Source: CAZOAR01 sp964577985 (GTDB taxonomy: Bacteria; Gemmatimonadota; CAZMKB01; CAZNLH01). From it: 14,239 bases of DNA. Below are positions 1 to 6,834 of this stretch, in pieces (the stretch's first letter is position 1; each line of letters starts with the position of its first letter). A model generated the notes under the pieces. That model was not told the origin of the DNA. It made no database searches and saw only the letters and a program-made list of their open reading frames with translations. The translations under genes and the position numbers were made by a program. The stretch covers positions 1 through 14,239 of the forward strand of contig CAZOAR010000056.1 in the NCBI GenBank assembly GCA_964577985.1, written 5' to 3'.

Positions 1-6
1 GATCCT

Positions 7-31
7 TAACCAGATTCACCGGGGAGACTCC
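7..31 (-). repeat. Copy A of a 25-bp dispersed repeat past the DASS gene
   Basis: This stretch matches 8821-8845 at 22 of 25 positions, including 13 identical bases (CCGGGGAGACTCC on the plus strand). It lies about 75-100 bases past the stop of the minus-strand transporter gene. Read on the minus strand it gives GGAGTCTCC followed by CCGG, a five-base loop and CTGG, so the small stem keeps pairing through a G-U wobble. It could be a 3' processing or termination element, or a scattered repeat. There is no T-run. Confidence 0.5.
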
Positions 32-103
32 TGAGAAGTGAGTGGAAGCTTCACGCGGTCCGCAATGATGGGCGGGAAGATGTGCTACCGCGGCCCGATT
101 CCG

Positions 104-1624
104 CTACTTCATGGCAGCCCAGGCGGGAAGGCTGTCGAGGCCCGTTCCGAATGCGAATCGCCCCAGCAGAAAGATCGCCATGGTGATTGCAATGAGACCC
201 ACGATGTTTATGATCAGGCCGGTTCGAGCCATATCCGATATCTTCAGCCTGCGGGTGCCGAAGACAATCGCGTTCGGAGGTGTGGCCACGGGAAGCATGA
301 AGGCGAATGAACACGCGAGAGTGCCCGGTATCATCAGCAGCAGAGGGTTCACCCTGATAGCCGTGGCCATGGATGCGAGTATCGGGAGGATCATCTCCGC
401 CGTCGCAGTGTTCGATGTCAGCTCCGTGAGGAACGTGATCATGCCTGAGATAGTCCCCACTATGAAGATGGGGTGGAATGCCCCCACAGATTCGAGATTG
501 TTCCCGAGCCACATCGAGAGTCCCGATTCCTTGAAGCCGGTCGCCAGTGCGAATCCACCGCCGAAGAGGAGTACGATATTCCAGGGCAGCCTGGCGGCGG
601 TATCCCAGTCCATTATCCGCGTACCCCGCGCCCGCCTGGCGGGTATCGTGAAGAGGATTACGGCCATTGCGACCGCCACCGTCCCGTCGTCAAGATATCC
701 GCGGCTCGCCATGAATCTCGACCAGCCGGGGACCGTGAAGCCACCGAACTGAATATCCTGGCGAAAGAGCCAGAGGAGGATGAGAAGGATGAAGTCGATC
801 AGCACTATCCCCTCCTCGAAGGAAATCGGCCCCAGCGCCTCGTACTCTTTTCCGAAAATCTGCGGGTCCACAGAAATTGTCTCGTCACGGGGGCAGTAAC
901 GTCGCGCAAGGTAGAGCCAGATGAAGATCAGCATCAGGATGGAAATCGGAAGGGCGAAGACGAACCATGAGGCGAAGGAGATCTCAGGGGCGTCCGGGAA
1001 ACTTATCGTGAGTATTCGCGCGAGCGACAGGTTTGGTGGTGTTCCTACCAGCGTTGCTATGCCCCCGACGGAGGCGCCGTAGGCGATGCCCAGGAAGATG
1101 CCTGTGGAATAGTTGCGGAGTCTTTCCTTCCCCAGGTTCTCCTCCAGCTTCATGACAAGCGCAAGTGCGATCGGTACCATCATCATCGTGGAGGCCGTGT
1201 TGGAGATCCACATCGAGAGAAAGGCCGTTGACGCCATTGAGCCGAGGAGGATCCCCTTCAGACGAATGCCTGACCAGAGGAGTATCCTGAGCGCTATCCG
1301 GCGGTGGAGGTTCCATTTCTCCATGGCAAGGGCGACAATAAAGCCGCCGATAAAGAGAAAGATGATGTGGTTGAAATAGACCGGCGCCACCGAGCGGCCG
1401 CTCATTATCCCGAGTGTCGGAAAGAGTATGACAGGGAGCAGAGATGTGACTGCCAGGGGAACGGCCTCGCTGATCCACCAGATCGCCATCCAGAGCGCGA
1501 CCCCCGCCGTGCGCGTGACAGCGGGATGGCCTGGAGCGAGATCAGTGGAGGCGATTATCGCAATGCAGACAAGCGGGCCGGCTATCAGCGAGATGCTCGG
1601 AATCCGGTGCCTGTCTCTGGACAA
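104..1624 (-). CDS. DASS/SLC13-family sodium:dicarboxylate (or sulfate) symporter
   Basis: This is an inner-membrane transporter of the divalent anion:sodium symporter family, which usually imports succinate, malate, fumarate or sulfate with Na+. The 506-residue product is the usual length for the family and is hydrophobic throughout. It carries both SNT signatures of the inverted repeats: SNTAST at residues 141-146 and SNTATAE at 404-410. A TPPN motif occurs in each half (in GTPPNLSL and ATPPNAIVFG). The start is TTG at 1622-1624, chosen because GGAGGT lies five bases upstream and the protein begins directly before the first membrane segment. It is divergent from the GNAT gene at 1843 and appears monocistronic. 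The exact substrate cannot be read from the sequence, since sulfate and dicarboxylate carriers share these motifs. Confidence 0.92.
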   Translation of the reverse strand: MSRDRHRIPSISLIAGPLVCIAIIASTDLAPGHPAVTRTAGVALWMAIWWISEAVPLAVTSLLPVILFPTLGIMSGRSVAPVYFNHIIFLFIGGFIVALAMEKWNLHRRIALRILLWSGIRLKGILLGSMASTAFLSMWISNTASTMMMVPIALALVMKLEENLGKERLRNYSTGIFLGIAYGASVGGIATLVGTPPNLSLARILTISFPDAPEISFASWFVFALPISILMLIFIWLYLARRYCPRDETISVDPQIFGKEYEALGPISFEEGIVLIDFILLILLWLFRQDIQFGGFTVPGWSRFMASRGYLDDGTVAVAMAVILFTIPARRARGTRIMDWDTAARLPWNIVLLFGGGFALATGFKESGLSMWLGNNLESVGAFHPIFIVGTISGMITFLTELTSNTATAEMILPILASMATAIRVNPLLLMIPGTLACSFAFMLPVATPPNAIVFGTRRLKISDMARTGLIINIVGLIAITMAIFLLGRFAFGTGLDSLPAWAAMK

Positions 1625-1670
1625 CTTCTACCTCCGGCTGGTTGGTTCGGCACGCCTCACGGCACAGGGA

Positions 1671-1699
1671 ATATTATCAGGGAGCGGCGCCTGGTGCAA
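1671..1699 (-). promoter_or_regulatory. Candidate sigma-70 promoter for the DASS transporter
   Basis: On the minus strand, TTGCAC is separated by 17 bases from TAATAT, about 45 bases upstream of the TTG start. The match is fair (4 of 6 in each box). It faces away from the promoter at 1731-1759, so the intergenic region would fire in both directions. Confidence 0.45.
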
Positions 1700-1730
1700 G
1701 GAAGAAAAGCGGGGATCCCTCCGAATAAGG

Positions 1731-1759
1731 TTGACAATGTCTCGAGATTTCTGTAAGAT
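1731..1759 (+). promoter_or_regulatory. Sigma-70 promoter for the GNAT/MBL/TPR/GNAT cluster
   Basis: TTGACA (1731-1736), a 17-base spacer and TAAGAT (1754-1759) form a near-consensus promoter. The predicted start near 1766 gives a leader of about 77 bases. The leader contains a GC-rich hairpin, CCCGC-GGGG-GCGGG, a little past the -10 box. Confidence 0.65.
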
Positions 1760-1842
1760 GAAAACCGTGCCCGCGGGGGCGGGTTGATCAGACTCGTGCG
1801 CTTGAACGTTGAACTGTGAGATGGCATGTTTCAGGACAGGAT

Positions 1843-2337
1843 ATGCTGACGATAAGACGAGCTGTGACGACGGACCTGGACGCAATCGTCGAGATCTATA
1901 ACGAGGCGATTCTCACCACGACTGCGACTTTCGACACGGAGATAAAGAGCGTGGAAGAGCAGAGGCCGTGGTTCGTGCAGCATGGCTCGAAGAACCCGAT
2001 CATCGTGGCCGTGCTGGATGGTGTCGTGGTTGGCTGGGCATCTCTGAGTAACTGGTCGGATCGATGCGCATATTCTGACACGGCCGAGATATCGCTCTAC
2101 GTCAGGGAGAAAGAGAGGAGAAAGGGGTTCGGGAGGAAGCTCATCGAAACCATCGTAGCCGAGGGAGAGCAGGCGGGCTTCCACACGTTGATAGCAAGAA
2201 TTGCCGAGGGGAATGACACAAGCGTACGCCTCCATTCCTCCGTCGGTTTCGAGCAGATTGGCGTGATGAAAGAGGTCGGCCGGAAATTTGGTAAGTTGCT
2301 CGATGTCTTAATGATGCAGAAAATCTATCGAAGTTGA
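1843..2337 (+). CDS. GNAT acetyltransferase, phosphinothricin-acetyltransferase-like
   Basis: The 164-residue product is a single GNAT domain that transfers acetyl from acetyl-CoA to a primary amine of a small molecule. The N-terminus (MLTIRRAVTTDLDAIVEIYN) and the C-terminal GRKFGKLLDVLMMQK are typical of the phosphinothricin/methionine sulfoximine acetyltransferase group (Pat/MddA-like). The acetyl-CoA loop is RRKGFG. I chose ATG 1843 because AGGACAGG lies just upstream and the family starts here. An in-frame GTG at 1816 would add nine residues without a good ribosome site. It is the first gene of a plus-strand cluster, with only 13 bases before the next start. Members of this group commonly detoxify methionine sulfone or sulfoximine, so a resistance role should not be assumed. 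Confidence 0.88.
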   Translation: MLTIRRAVTTDLDAIVEIYNEAILTTTATFDTEIKSVEEQRPWFVQHGSKNPIIVAVLDGVVVGWASLSNWSDRCAYSDTAEISLYVREKERRKGFGRKLIETIVAEGEQAGFHTLIARIAEGNDTSVRLHSSVGFEQIGVMKEVGRKFGKLLDVLMMQKIYRS

Positions 2338-2350
2338 GGAGGGCCGGCGA

Positions 2351-3082
2351 GTGGAGAAGGAGATGATGGTCTGGACCGGGAGATCGTTAACCGCCCGGGT
2401 GCTCCATTCGGTGGCGGGAGTGGCGCAGAGTATCCTTGTAGGCGATGGCGAGAGCTTTCTGCTTGTCGATGCGGGCGATGGGGTGCTTCGAGACATCCTC
2501 GCAGGCAATCATGACATTGACGAATTGACGGGGATGATATTCACTCACGGCCATTACGACCACGTAGGGGGGCTTTACTCGCTTCTCGGTTTTCTGAGAA
2601 TGATGGGCAGGGGGAAGCCGCTAAAGATCGTCGCCCCTGAAGGATGCACAGAAGTCCTCTCGACGGTGAATGGATTCAGCACCCGATATTCAGACACGAT
2701 CCCCTTCGAGCTCTCTCTCATGGAAATCCGTGCAGGGGAGGTCACGGGCTTCGGGGAGATGTCCGTCGAGGCATATCCGGTAGTCCACTGCGGCAGTGTT
2801 GTCGGAGAAGGGATTCTCGCGCCCCTTCCAGCGATGGGATATCGTATTTCCCGACGGGGAGAATCCGTGGCGATCAGCGGTGACACGGGTCGTTGCGAAT
2901 CATTGCTGGAGCTGGTAGAGGGAGCCGACCTCGCGATCATCGAGGCGACGTTTCCGGATAACGACGCCGTGGACAAAGAGTACCTCGAGAAGGTGCATCT
3001 ATCCGAAGAAATTGCGTCCGAGATCGGCCAATCGGCGAAGGAGTTTATCCTCGTGCACAAGCGGAGGAGAAAGGATGGATGA
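2351..3082 (+). CDS. MBL-fold metallo-hydrolase (RNase Z-like)
   Basis: This is a 243-residue metallo-beta-lactamase-fold protein, presumably cytoplasmic, with two metal ions. The core motif THGHYDHVGG gives ligands H66, H68, D70 and H71. Further likely ligands are H146 (VVHCG), D178 (SGDT) and H236 near the end (ILVHK). The spacing and the HLSEEIASEIGQ segment (from residue 216) resemble RNase Z and related small phosphodiesterases. It lacks a clear exosite arm for tRNA, so a tRNA-processing role is unproven. The GTG start at 2351 follows GGAGGG by seven bases, while the ATG pair at codons 5-6 has its purine-rich stretch too close. The C-terminus ends soon after the last His and overlaps the next gene by eight bases, so the two are probably translationally coupled. 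Substrate unknown. Confidence 0.85.
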   Translation: MEKEMMVWTGRSLTARVLHSVAGVAQSILVGDGESFLLVDAGDGVLRDILAGNHDIDELTGMIFTHGHYDHVGGLYSLLGFLRMMGRGKPLKIVAPEGCTEVLSTVNGFSTRYSDTIPFELSLMEIRAGEVTGFGEMSVEAYPVVHCGSVVGEGILAPLPAMGYRISRRGESVAISGDTGRCESLLELVEGADLAIIEATFPDNDAVDKEYLEKVHLSEEIASEIGQSAKEFILVHKRRRKDG

Positions 3083-3290
3083 GATCGGGGAGTGTCTGCT
3101 GTCGCTCGACCGGGCCGGGGAAGCGGCAGGCTATTTCAAGCTCGCCTATGATATCCTATCGAAGGACGATTGGCTGGTGGCGAACGAGCCCGAGCGCCTG
3201 GCCAGGTTGAAAGGGCTGGGTGAGAATGGCTCGCAGGGAACTCGGGAAGACGTTCGAGCGGGGAGAGATAGACTCGATCTGAATCTGTAG
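3075..3290 (+). CDS. Small TPR-like helical protein
   Basis: This is a 71-residue product starting at ATG 3075 behind AGGAG. The start lies inside the last codons of the MBL gene (8-base overlap, different frame). Residues 3-26 read as a TPR helix pair (IGECLLSLDRAGEAAGYFKLAY), followed by LSKDDWLVANEPERLARLKG. The latter recalls the capping end of TPR proteins. The last 20 residues are polar and probably disordered. It may act as a partner or adaptor of the co-translated MBL protein, or it may be what remains of a longer TPR protein. I cannot name a function. The ribosome site, the overlap and the TPR pattern support it as a real gene. Confidence 0.62.
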   Translation: MDEIGECLLSLDRAGEAAGYFKLAYDILSKDDWLVANEPERLARLKGLGENGSQGTREDVRAGRDRLDLNL

Positions 3291-3351
3291 AGTAGTGCCG
3301 CCTTTGCTGCGGGCTCGGATTGGAATCGGCTTCTCTGGAGAATATAGTGGA

Positions 3352-3870
3352 ATGAAAGACAATAGAGTGATCCTTAGAGAGGCTCTGCCAGCGGACGCGG
3401 AGAAGATACTTGCCTACATTCATCGCCTCTCCGAGGAGCCTGACATAAACATCCCGCTCGCGCCCGGGGAGTTTGATATCACGCTCTATGAAGAGGAGAT
3501 GATTCTCGCGGAGTATATCGCCACCGAGAACTGTCTCTTTCTGATTGCCCAGGCGGATGAACGGATAGTGGGGGCGCTCAACTGCAGGGGAAACAGCAGA
3601 ATGGCCACCAGGCACGCGGTGACGCTCGGGATCTCGATAGACAGGGATTGGAGAAATCTGGGGATCGGAAACGCGCTGATGACCGAAGCGATCGAGTGGG
3701 CCAGAAAGACGGAAATCGTAAAGCGTATCGAATTGACGGTATATGCCCGCAACAAGATAGCTGTTCGTCTTTACGAAAAGTATGGTTTCGAGGTCGAGGG
3801 ACGAAGACGGGACGCGGTTTACCAGGGAGGGAAATATAAAGACGATCTTGTGATGGCCCTGCTTCTGTGA
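3352..3870 (+). CDS. GNAT-family N-acetyltransferase
   Basis: This 172-residue protein has a single GNAT domain. Motif A is GISIDRDWRNLGIGNALM, with RNLGIG as the acetyl-CoA pyrophosphate loop. Motif B is NKIAVRLYEKYGFEVEGRRR, followed by a conserved-looking DAVYQGGKYKDDLVM end. That end is common in GNATs related to ribosomal-protein or polyamine/amine acetylases. I chose ATG 3352 over an in-frame GTG at 3295. Homology starts at NRVILREALPADAEKI, and a GGAG lies about 11 bases upstream (a rather long spacing). The 61-base gap from the TPR gene has no obvious terminator, so it is probably the last gene of the same transcript. It is convergent with rmuC. The acceptor substrate is unknown. Confidence 0.87.
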   Translation: MKDNRVILREALPADAEKILAYIHRLSEEPDINIPLAPGEFDITLYEEEMILAEYIATENCLFLIAQADERIVGALNCRGNSRMATRHAVTLGISIDRDWRNLGIGNALMTEAIEWARKTEIVKRIELTVYARNKIAVRLYEKYGFEVEGRRRDAVYQGGKYKDDLVMALLL

Positions 3871-3949
3871 AGTTGGCGTGGCCCCGGTTGCGGCATACCC
3901 TCAGGCGGGGGAACGCGCGCTGTACGGGATCGACCCTGTGGTGAGGCGT

Positions 3950-5143
3950 TCAGTCACCACCCTCCTCCCTGGTGCCCGGGAGGACCTCAATGTTCGCGTC
4001 TACTGACTCGATCTCCGCCAGTGCCGCTTCGTCGACGGGGATTCCTTTCTGGCTCCTGAGTTCTTCTATCTTCCGCAGTTGCCTTTCCAGCTGGGTTCGC
4101 CGTGTGCCTGTCAGATGGCCGAATTCCTTCCGCGCCGCATCGAGTTTCTTCCCCATCTGTTCCATAGACACCACAAACTTCTCCCACTGCTTGTTGAATG
4201 CCCCCAGCAGCGAGAGTATGCGCGCGGCGGTCTTCTCGAGGTTGAAGTTGTCGACAGCCTGACGGATAACCGCGAGAATGGCGTAAAGCGTGAGCGGGGA
4301 GCAGAGAACAACCTTCCTTTCCATGGCGTCATCGAGGATTGTGCGGTCGTTCTCGTTGATGAAGGAGTAGACCTGCTCGTTGGGTATGAAGACGATTACG
4401 TAATCGAGGGTGTTCTCCTCGGGATTGATGTAATCCCTTGTAGTCACTTCCTTTATCCTGCTCCTGACATCTCTCAGAAACTGGGTCTTGAGCCTCTCTC
4501 GATCAGTTTCAGCATCAGTTTCCAGGTACTTCAGATAATTGTCGAGAGGAAACTTGACGTCCATGTTCACCTTGAGGTCCTGTGGCAGGAAGAACGTGAA
4601 ATCGGGGCGTGTGGCCGTACTCTCCAGGGCCTTCTGCTTCCGGTAGTTTATCCCCTCCACAAAACCGGCGAGCCTGAGCACATCCTCGGCCATCCGTTCT
4701 CCCCATTGTCCACGTGCCGTGGTGCTTGCCAGGGCGGTGCGCAGCTGATCGGTCGTCTCCTGGAGTTTCGCGGTCTCGGCGGCGGTCATCTTCAGCGTCG
4801 AGGAGAGCTCTCCGAACTTCTTTTCCCGGTCTTTTTCGAGGTCCTTGACGACTTCTTCGACGTTCTTGAGCTCCTTCTTCATTGAATCGAGGCTCTGGTC
4901 GATCAACTTCTTCTTGCCCTCCAGCTCTTTCTCTCCCAGATCGGTCTGCGTCGAGAGCTTCTCGCCCGCGAGCTTGAGGAACTCTTCCGTGTTCCTCGAG
5001 AGCGCTTCGAGAGAGAGGGTCGAGAACGAATCCCTGAGCTGTTTGTTCAGCGCCTCTGTGTCGTTTTTCCTCAGCCTGCCTGCGATGAGGAGAATGGCTG
5101 CTCCCAGCACCAGGCCGATGATAAGTGGCAGAAAGAATTCCAT
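3950..5143 (-). CDS. rmuC: RmuC-family DNA recombination protein
   Basis: RmuC proteins are membrane-anchored coiled-coil proteins with a PD-(D/E)XK nuclease-like domain. In Escherichia coli RmuC limits recombination at inverted repeats. The 397-residue product has an N-terminal membrane segment (residues 1-22), a long charged coiled coil (about 30-150) and the RmuC domain. Within that domain GQWGERMAEDVLRLAGF, RPDFTFFLPQD and MDVKFPLDNYLKYLE are recognisable. The acidic and lysine residues of the last two fit the nuclease fold. ATG 5143 was chosen because GGAGGACCTCAT precedes it and the membrane helix starts at once; the upstream in-frame extension to 5209 runs through the promoter. A near-consensus promoter lies 29-57 bases upstream. 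The gene stands alone and is convergent with the GNAT gene ending at 3870. Confidence 0.93.
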   Translation of the reverse strand: MEFFLPLIIGLVLGAAILLIAGRLRKNDTEALNKQLRDSFSTLSLEALSRNTEEFLKLAGEKLSTQTDLGEKELEGKKKLIDQSLDSMKKELKNVEEVVKDLEKDREKKFGELSSTLKMTAAETAKLQETTDQLRTALASTTARGQWGERMAEDVLRLAGFVEGINYRKQKALESTATRPDFTFFLPQDLKVNMDVKFPLDNYLKYLETDAETDRERLKTQFLRDVRSRIKEVTTRDYINPEENTLDYVIVFIPNEQVYSFINENDRTILDDAMERKVVLCSPLTLYAILAVIRQAVDNFNLEKTAARILSLLGAFNKQWEKFVVSMEQMGKKLDAARKEFGHLTGTRRTQLERQLRKIEELRSQKGIPVDEAALAEIESVDANIEVLPGTREEGGD

Positions 5144-5171
5144 ATGAGGTCCTCCGTGGTTCCCGGAACAG

Positions 5172-5200
5172 ATAATACCTGAAGATTCGGGGGATGTCAA
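5172..5200 (-). promoter_or_regulatory. Sigma-70 promoter of rmuC
   Basis: On the minus strand, TTGACA (5200-5195), exactly 17 bases and TATTAT (5177-5172) match the consensus at 11 of 12 positions. Transcription would begin near 5165, giving a leader of roughly 22 bases that includes the GGAGG ribosome site. Confidence 0.75.
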
Positions 5201-5437
5201 GCAGGGCACGATGTCACACGGATGTTTTTATCCGGGCAGTGATCGACTGGTGTTTCGAGGGTGTCATCAATCGTCCCCGGGCGACCCGGGTTGAGGGCGC
5301 ACGTGCTCATTCGCCGCGAGGGACTGGATCTTCCCGGTCCCGTTTCGTACAGCCCTTGAATTCCTGAGAGAGCTGCCCTGCCTTCGAAGATCCAGACTGC
5401 CGTCTTGCGTTGAGTTGATTCACAAATCCTGCCTTGC
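5201..5437. other. Intergenic region between divergent promoters, with inverted repeats
   Basis: I see no gene here. Two structures stand out. CCCGGG-CGA-CCCGGG (5276-5290) can fold as a six-base-pair hairpin with a three-base loop. A perfect 10-bp inverted repeat, CTGGATCTTC at 5324-5333 and GAAGATCCAG at 5386-5395, encloses 52 bases. The region lies upstream of both promoters, so it could hold regulator sites, a small RNA or the scar of an insertion. None of these is proven. Confidence 0.4.
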
Positions 5438-5466
5438 TTGACACCTCTCCGCTACCCGGGTATAAT
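5438..5466 (+). promoter_or_regulatory. Perfect-consensus sigma-70 promoter of the radical SAM gene
   Basis: TTGACA (5438-5443), 17 bases, TATAAT (5461-5466) is an exact match to the vegetative promoter consensus. The predicted start is near 5473, leaving a leader of about 85-90 bases. Such a promoter would be strong unless repressed. Confidence 0.8.
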
Positions 5467-5515
5467 CTGGTCTGGGAAATGACAACGTTCCTGACGTACG
5501 CTTGATATCAAAGTT

Positions 5516-5544
5516 GTTGTTTCAGATACCATACATCTGACAAC
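5516..5544 (+). promoter_or_regulatory. Leader hairpin ahead of the radical SAM gene
   Basis: GTTG-TT-TCAGAT (5516-5527) pairs with ATCTGACAAC (5535-5544). This gives ten base pairs with a two-base bulge and a seven-base loop. It ends three bases before the GGAAAGGA ribosome site (5547-5554). It could tune translation or protect the 5' end. There is no T-run, so it is not a classical attenuator. Confidence 0.4.
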
Positions 5545-5562
5545 TCGGAAAGGATAATGACC

Positions 5563-6534
5563 ATGACCGACAGATCGAGAGAGAACATCGGTTTCCTTAA
5601 AGAGAAGGAACGAGAGACCTGCAACCTTCCTGTTGAAACGCTGGTGGCCCTTCCACCGTTTCCCAGAACCATAATGTTAGAACTGACCAACGCATGTAAT
5701 CATAGATGTTCGTTTTGCTTTAATAAGCATTCGACCCGCAGGATCGGCAGTATTGACGTCAATCTTGCGATATCTGTGTTGAAGGACGCCTACCAACTGG
5801 GGACGAGAGAAGCAGGCCTGTATATGACAGGTGAGTCCCTCGTGTACAGGGACATCGACAGATGCATAAAATCGGCGAAGCAGACTGGCTACGACTACAT
5901 ATACTTAACGACCAATGGTGCCCTCTCCTCTCCCGGCACCAATGAGAGTCTTATCCTGGCGGGTATTGACTCGATCAAGTTCTCGATAAATGCCGCGACG
6001 CGAGAAACTTACAGATTGGTGCATGGCAGGGATGACTTTGACAAGGTCATGGAAAACCTGAGGCACCTGCGAAAATACAGGGATGATAATGATGCCGATG
6101 TCAAGATCGGTGCAAGCTACATTTTGACGAGAGCCAATCGCCATGAAAAAGATCTGGCGGTTGAAACGATCGGGAGGATAGTGGATGATCTTGTTTTCCA
6201 CGAAGAAGGAAATCAAGGTGGATATATGAACAGAGAAGACATTCCACAGATTGTAACGTCGGCACCCTGCCCCATGGTTTTCAATCGTTTCCATGTCAGC
6301 CATGAAGGATATTTCACATTGTGCTGTGTCGATTATCAGAACTATCTTGCGGTTGCCGATTTGAACAATGTTTCTCTCTACGATGCGTGGACATCCGAAA
6401 TAGCGGTCAACATGCGAAAAAGACACCTGATCTCGAAACTCGAGGGGACATTATGTCATAACTGCATAACTGGCAGGAACACTCCGATCAAACCGCTGGT
6501 AGCGTCATATTCCAGCAATTTTGATGTTGGATAG
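5563..6534 (+). CDS. Radical SAM/SPASM-domain protein
   Basis: This is a radical S-adenosylmethionine enzyme of 323 residues. The CX3CX2C motif CNHRCSFC (C45, C49, C52) binds the catalytic 4Fe-4S cluster. YMTGES is the family's SAM-contacting GGE-type motif. A SPASM-like C-terminus has C236, C254, C255, C298 and C301 (PCPMVF, TLCCVD, LCHNC) for an auxiliary cluster. SPASM enzymes modify peptides, proteins or small molecules, and nothing here identifies the substrate. AAGGA sits eight bases before ATG 5563 but only two before ATG 5557, so I prefer the former; 5557 would add two residues. GC is low (25 of 60 at 6301-6360, 28 of 60 at 6121-6180) against 37 of 60 at 7321-7380. That, with its own consensus promoter, suggests recent acquisition. 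Confidence 0.88.
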   Translation: MTDRSRENIGFLKEKERETCNLPVETLVALPPFPRTIMLELTNACNHRCSFCFNKHSTRRIGSIDVNLAISVLKDAYQLGTREAGLYMTGESLVYRDIDRCIKSAKQTGYDYIYLTTNGALSSPGTNESLILAGIDSIKFSINAATRETYRLVHGRDDFDKVMENLRHLRKYRDDNDADVKIGASYILTRANRHEKDLAVETIGRIVDDLVFHEEGNQGGYMNREDIPQIVTSAPCPMVFNRFHVSHEGYFTLCCVDYQNYLAVADLNNVSLYDAWTSEIAVNMRKRHLISKLEGTLCHNCITGRNTPIKPLVASYSSNFDVG

Positions 6535-6550
6535 GCGACCTTTGCGCCCC

Positions 6551-6572
6551 GACAGGCCTGTCTCCTGCAGGA
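6551..6572. repeat. Two abutting perfect palindromes after the radical SAM gene
   Basis: GACAGGCCTGTC (6551-6562) is directly followed by TCCTGCAGGA (6563-6572). Both are perfectly self-complementary, and the pair starts 16 bases past the stop codon. Without loops they make poor RNA hairpins and there is no T-run, so they look more like protein-binding sites than a terminator. Confidence 0.35.
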
Positions 6573-6636
6573 CGGATCTGATCGAAGGCGCTATGAGAGA
6601 TCGTCCATGCAACAAGACGAATTCGGGAGGTGTTCA

Positions 6637-6834
6637 GTGAAGCAAGCCGTGTTCCCTGCAATGATTTCTGTTCTGGCTGCCACTGGTGCAGCTACAGCAG
6701 GCCGGATTGACCCTGATCTCCCTTTTCCTGTTGCCGGAGAGTTGATCACAGAGACTCGGCGGGCATACGCGGGAATTGCCAGCGCTCACTATTCTCTGAT
6801 CGGGTGTTCCGCGAACTTCAGGGTATATCTGTAA
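6637..6834 (+). CDS. Short ORF with signal-peptide-like N-terminus; possibly a truncated gene
   Basis: A GTG start at 6637 lies six bases after GGGAGG, a strong ribosome site. The 65-residue product begins like an exported protein: Lys2, then AVFPAMISVLAATGAATA, with a plausible AxA-type cleavage before GRIDPDLPFPV. After about 50 residues it runs on the opposite strand into the 3' end of the CoA-transferase/GNAT gene and stops (46-base overlap). The last 15 residues are therefore probably not conserved. The most likely reading is the broken N-terminal remnant of a larger secreted protein. The alternative is a small secreted peptide linked to the radical SAM gene 102 bases upstream. I do not recognise a family. 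Confidence 0.4.
   Translation: MKQAVFPAMISVLAATGAATAGRIDPDLPFPVAGELITETRRAYAGIASAHYSLIGCSANFRVYL

Noticed and set aside
1843..2337. Herbicide or antibiotic resistance gene
   Set aside because: The protein is in the broad phosphinothricin-acetyltransferase-like group, most members of which are housekeeping amine or methionine-sulfone acetylases; nothing shows resistance.
3871..3949. Bidirectional terminator between the convergent GNAT and rmuC genes
   Set aside because: I found no stable stem followed by a T-run on either strand; only weak GC-rich pairings with long loops.
4079..4885. 268-codon plus-strand ORF opposite rmuC
   Set aside because: It is antisense to a clear RmuC protein and has no recognisable domain, so it is a shadow frame. 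The same holds for the other long frames opposite the transporter, the CoA-transferase and the exopolysaccharide genes.
5563..6834. A RiPP biosynthetic cluster (radical SAM plus precursor)
   Set aside because: The short ORF has a Sec-type rather than a RiPP leader, no repeated or Cys-rich core, and no protease or transporter gene nearby. It is kept only as a weak alternative.
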